A stretch of 64,000 nt of DNA, taken from Ignavibacteria bacterium. Lineage in GTDB: Bacteria; Bacteroidota; Ignavibacteria; Tepidaquicellales; OLB5. The position numbers were made by a program, and so were the translations under genes. Shown one piece after another: positions 60,863-64,000 of the stretch. The notes below the pieces were generated by a model. That model was not told the DNA's origin. It saw only the letters and a list, made by a program, of their open reading frames with translations, and did no database searches. The stretch is taken from NCBI GenBank assembly GCA_017303675.1, contig JAFLBX010000001.1, forward strand, positions 1,065,970-1,129,969, read 5' to 3'. Position 1 is the stretch's first letter. Every line of letters starts with the position of its first letter.

Positions 60863-61882
60863 TTAAAATTGGAATCTTGCGTATGCGCTTTCCAGGATCT
60901 GGTTTTCTGCGGATGAATACACACCTGAACGGAACTTCAGGTATGCATTATATCCTATCATTGCTGCATTATCAGTTGAATAAATCTTTTCAGGAAAGTA
61001 TATACTGTAACCCTCAGCTTCATATTTTTCAAAGCCTTTTCTCAAGGCGCTGTTGGCTGATACACCGCCGGATACTGCAATAATCTTTACATTATGGTCC
61101 CTGGCAGCGCGGATGGTTTTTTCGATGAGTGAGCCTGTTACCGCTGCCTGGAAGGAAGCGGCAATATCATTCACATTCATTTCCAATGAAGCTTTCTGAG
61201 AGCCGAAATTATTTTTTAGATAATATAACACTGATGTTTTAATTCCGCTGAATGAAAAATCATACGGCCTGCCTTTAATGCTTGATCTTGGAAATTTATG
61301 GAAATCAGGGTTTCCTGTCTGTGCAAGGTTATCTATAACAGGTCCTCCGGGATATTCCAATCCAAGCATTTTTGCAACTTTATCAAATGCTTCGCCTGCG
61401 GCATCATCATGTGTGCTGCCAAGTATTTTGTAAGATGAATAATTTTCAACAAGAAATAATATTGTATGCCCACCTGAAACAACCAGAGCAATAAACGGAA
61501 ATTCTATTTCTTCTTTTCCTATAAAACAGGAATAGAGGTGAGATTCAATATGATCAATTCCCATAAACGGGAGCTTTGCTGCAAGCGCAAAACCTTTTGC
61601 GTAATTATATCCAACCAGGATAGAACCTATCAAACCGGGACCCCGTGTGGCGGCAACCAATGAAATATCGGATCTTTTTAATCCTGATCTTTCAAAGCAG
61701 CAATTAACAATTTCATCTATATGCTCTACATGAGCTCTTGATGCAAGTTCCGGTACAATTCCACCGTATTCTTTATGGAAATATTGAGATGATATAATAT
61801 TGGATATGACTTTGCCGTTGGTTAAAATGGCTGCTGATGTTTCATCACAAGAGGATTCTATGGCAAATGTTATTATATCCAT
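60863..61882 (-). CDS. tsaD: tRNA threonylcarbamoyladenosine transferase subunit
   Basis: 339 residues, the usual size. FAIESSCDETSAAIL opens the ATPase fold; the metal site is DHIESHLYS (His111, His115), and VSGGHT, SGGVSANSALR and DNAAMIGYNA are all present. With TsaB and TsaE the protein adds the threonylcarbamoyl group to A37 of ANN-decoding tRNAs. It is the first gene of the minus-strand unit with mgtE and the PAP2 enzyme. Confidence 0.96.
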   Translation of the reverse strand: MDIITFAIESSCDETSAAILTNGKVISNIISSQYFHKEYGGIVPELASRAHVEHIDEIVNCCFERSGLKRSDISLVAATRGPGLIGSILVGYNYAKGFALAAKLPFMGIDHIESHLYSCFIGKEEIEFPFIALVVSGGHTILFLVENYSSYKILGSTHDDAAGEAFDKVAKMLGLEYPGGPVIDNLAQTGNPDFHKFPRSSIKGRPYDFSFSGIKTSVLYYLKNNFGSQKASLEMNVNDIAASFQAAVTGSLIEKTIRAARDHNVKIIAVSGGVSANSALRKGFEKYEAEGYSIYFPEKIYSTDNAAMIGYNAYLKFRSGVYSSAENQILESAYARFQF

Positions 61883-62157
61883 TTACAAAAATAGGATTTT
61901 AATTGAATTTTAGCAATTCTTACTGAAAACACACGATAATAATTAACCTGTTTTCGGCATATATACCGTAAGTATGGTATTGAGAACACTAACCATATAT
62001 CCTAATTTAGTATCCCCAAATGAAAATGTTGTTTGATTTTATGAAAAAATTGATTATTATTGTAACCGGGGGTATGCGCAAGTAATATTATGCATTAATG
62101 GCTTAGTTATAAAGTAACACTTTAAAGAAGCTATTTTTCAATCATTTAAAAAAATTT

Positions 62158-63135
62158 ATGTTGAAGAGATTACTCCCAATTTTCTTGATTTTCGCTGTAA
62201 ATTACTATGTTTTATACTCTCAGGAATTTGTTAACTCCGGCAGCTATGCGGATAGGACAAACTCAGTATCTGATATTGGAAATTTAGATTTTTCTTTAAA
62301 ATTAAAGAATAACGGCGAAAATAAATATTCCACATCTTCTTCATCTTTCAGTGAAAGAAAGGCCGGTTTAAATCCCTTCAAAAAAACTTCAACCCAGGAG
62401 ATCGGTTCATTCAAGTTAAAGGAAAAAGTTACCAAAGCCGGTAAAAAATACATAGATGTTTATTTCCATAACTTTTATGATTCTTACCAGGAAAATTACA
62501 TAGCGAATTTTATAGGACACCTTCATTTTGGAGTGGGTCCCGGATTTTTTGTTGGACCGTATCTTGATGTTTATGCAGATTCAAGATCAAGCAAAGCTCT
62601 TATTTATAATGATAGGTTTGTTGAAATTGGGTTTTTCTTAAGATATTATTTCTTTAAGAATCTTTATTTTGAAGGCAGGATAGGCTATACAAGGCAGATA
62701 GACCTTGATTCAAACAAAATAAACTTTAAGCCTATGCTGGTTTATTTTTACAGGTTCGGAGAGCCGGTATTTAAACGCACAAAATCCAGCGATCCAAAGA
62801 CAAGTCTTTACCTCGATATATATTACGCCGCAATGTATGATTACAAATACAAAAATGCGTTCTTACAGGGGATACTTACCCAGGCTTTGAGGTTCAGCAT
62901 GAAGGGTTATTCATACTTCGAAAATTACCTGTTCCAGTCAGGGCAGTTTGACGGCAGGAAGGTTGATTACAATAACTATTTTGAAATTGGTACAGGCGTA
63001 AGGTTCAAGCCGAATATGCTTGTGGGTCCGGTAATTTTTGTTGAGCCCACATATAAAATATATTTCTTCGGTGATAAGAAAAATTCGTTCCAGCTAAAGG
63101 CAGGGTTTATACTGAACTTCTTCCTGGAAATGTAA
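62158..63135 (+). CDS. Exported barrel-like protein of unknown function
   Basis: 325 residues with a signal peptide (about 1-22). After a Ser/Lys-rich region (about 25-95) the sequence has amphipathic strands with many aromatics: NFIGHLHFGVGPGFFVGPYLDVY, FVEIGFFLRYYFFKNLYFEGRIGYTRQ, FKPMLVYFYRFGEP, SLYLDIYYAAMYDYK, NYFEIGTGVRFKPNM, FQLKAGFILNFFLEM. The final Met follows an aromatic strand, typical of outer-membrane barrels. I do not recognise a family. The next gene is a GT2 enzyme starting 55 bases downstream, so a role in surface polysaccharide export is possible. Confidence 0.65.
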   Translation: MLKRLLPIFLIFAVNYYVLYSQEFVNSGSYADRTNSVSDIGNLDFSLKLKNNGENKYSTSSSSFSERKAGLNPFKKTSTQEIGSFKLKEKVTKAGKKYIDVYFHNFYDSYQENYIANFIGHLHFGVGPGFFVGPYLDVYADSRSSKALIYNDRFVEIGFFLRYYFFKNLYFEGRIGYTRQIDLDSNKINFKPMLVYFYRFGEPVFKRTKSSDPKTSLYLDIYYAAMYDYKYKNAFLQGILTQALRFSMKGYSYFENYLFQSGQFDGRKVDYNNYFEIGTGVRFKPNMLVGPVIFVEPTYKIYFFGDKKNSFQLKAGFILNFFLEM

Positions 63136-63190
63136 TTATACACAAATTTTATTTTTGAAAGAAAAAATTATAAAAGTTAATTAAAACTAT

Positions 63191-64000
63191 ATGCAAGAAG
63201 TTTTCACAGTATTACTCTGGATCTGTTCAATTCTGCTGATAATAAGCGGAATAGACGATGTGCTGGTTGACCTGCTTTACTGGTTCAACCGCTGGAAATA
63301 TAACAGGAGCCTGCCTAATATGGATGATGTGCTGGCAGCCGGTGAGAACAATATTGCTCTTGTTATCTGCGCATGGCGCGAATATAAAGTTATAGGCAGA
63401 ACGCTTACTTACGCGCTCAGCAAAATGAGGTATTCCAATTTTACTATTTTTGTGGGGATATACCCCAATGATACAAAAACCCTTGAAGTTGTTAAGCGTA
63501 TCGCGCAGAAGAACAACAAAGTTGTTATCTGCGTGAACTCTCATGACGGGCCGACTACAAAAGCCGATAACCTTAACAATGTTTATGAATCAATTAAACG
63601 CTTCGAAAAGGATAACGGAAAGAACTTTGATGTTATTTCAATTCACGACAGCGAAGATTTTATACACCCGTTAACGCTTAAAATTGATAACTACCTTATA
63701 ATGCACCAGGGCATTGATGCCGTGCAGATACCTGTTGTGCCTATTAAAGATGACAGGGGAAAGTTCATTCACAGAACTTACTGCGATGCTTTTGCGGAAG
63801 TACACTCAAAGGATCTTATTGTAAGACAGGCGCTAAAGGTATTTATACCTTTTGCGGGAACCGGGATGTCATTTCGCCGCGAAATTTTTATGAACTTAGA
63901 CGCGCATTACCCGCAGGTGTTCAATGAAGCGAATTTAACAGAAGATTACGAGCTTGGCTTAAGGTTATTTAAGATGGGCTATAAAACAGCTTATATTAAC
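63191..64000 (+). CDS. Membrane glycosyltransferase, family 2 (NfrB-like), 3' end outside window
   Basis: At least 270 residues; the frame stays open to the window edge. An N-terminal membrane helix (VFTVLLWICSILLIISGIDD) is followed by a region of nucleotide-sugar transferase type: NIALVICAWREYKVIGRTL, FTIFVGIYPNDTKTLEVV, VVICVNSHDGPTTKADNLN, VISIHDSEDF (the DxD-like spot), FAGTGMSFRREIF and LTEDYELGLRLFKMGYKT. This matches the GT2-like domain of NfrB (phage N4 adsorption protein B), which makes an exopolysaccharide and can carry a c-di-GMP-binding domain after the part visible here. The ATG at 63191 is the first in frame. Confidence 0.82.
   Translation, partial: MQEVFTVLLWICSILLIISGIDDVLVDLLYWFNRWKYNRSLPNMDDVLAAGENNIALVICAWREYKVIGRTLTYALSKMRYSNFTIFVGIYPNDTKTLEVVKRIAQKNNKVVICVNSHDGPTTKADNLNNVYESIKRFEKDNGKNFDVISIHDSEDFIHPLTLKIDNYLIMHQGIDAVQIPVVPIKDDRGKFIHRTYCDAFAEVHSKDLIVRQALKVFIPFAGTGMSFRREIFMNLDAHYPQVFNEANLTEDYELGLRLFKMGYKTAYIN

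Noticed and set aside
61961-61980. ATACC...GGTAT dyad before the 62158 gene
   Set aside because: Five-base arms in AT-rich DNA are within chance; no second copy was seen.

Overview
The window looks like a chromosomal segment from the Ignavibacteria/Chlorobi side of the Bacteroidota. The main evidence is eight secreted proteins that end in a type IX secretion (T9SS, Por) sorting domain carrying the motif NYPNPFNP, two large SusC/CirA-like TonB-dependent receptors with an N-terminal carboxypeptidase-like domain, and promoter-like elements of the Bacteroidota form TTTG-N19-TAnnTTTG. The DNA is AT-rich. Several genes start with TTG. I saw no rRNA, tRNA, CRISPR array, integrase or transposase.

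Layout. 1-4 kb: the end of a membrane pyrophosphatase, a minus-strand DUF2089/SHOCT-like regulator pair, and a plus-strand cassette of three tandem paralogous membrane proteins, a winged-helix regulator and a 2TM protein, running into a TonB receptor (4050-6239). 6.5-13 kb: a TPR-like protein, a small membrane protein, a HEAT-repeat protein, a PTS EIIA protein, pyruvate phosphate dikinase with an unusual Lys/Ala/Pro tail, and an OB-fold lipoprotein. 13-17 kb (minus): an aldo/keto reductase, a CASTOR/POLLUX-like ion channel and a CARDB-like protein. 17-28 kb: an island of seven T9SS cargo proteins, four of them Omp28/thioredoxin-like. 28.4-29.5 kb: a gene-free patch packed with short palindromic repeats. 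29.5-40 kb: an HhH-plus-barrel protein, endonuclease III, a GT9 glycosyltransferase, a periplasmic thioredoxin, then a TonB receptor, a T9SS beta-helix protein and a barrel. 40-43 kb (minus): an MFS transporter, nusB and a YdcF-like protein. 43-44.3 kb: a barrel/cytochrome c pair behind two IscR-type operators and a possible structured leader. 44.3-47.4 kb (minus): a deoxyhypusine synthase-like enzyme and a DprE2/DprE1-like pair.

47.7-58.5 kb is the most coherent locus. A cobalamin riboswitch precedes a BtuG-like beta-propeller lipoprotein, a BtuB-like TonB receptor, a small multi-pass membrane protein, B12-dependent methionine synthase (MetH), a Bfd-like [2Fe-2S] protein, a P-loop kinase-like protein, a dCMP deaminase, a cobalamin adenosyltransferase and a second propeller lipoprotein. 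It reads as a scavenging, uptake, activation and use pathway for vitamin B12 with no local BtuFCD. The membrane protein and the Bfd-like protein are the best candidates for undescribed parts: an inner-membrane B12 carrier and a MetH reductant. The window ends with minus-strand tsaD, mgtE and a PAP2-type phosphatase, then a barrel-like protein and the start of a GT2 glycosyltransferase.

All functions are assigned by reading motifs. No database search was run.
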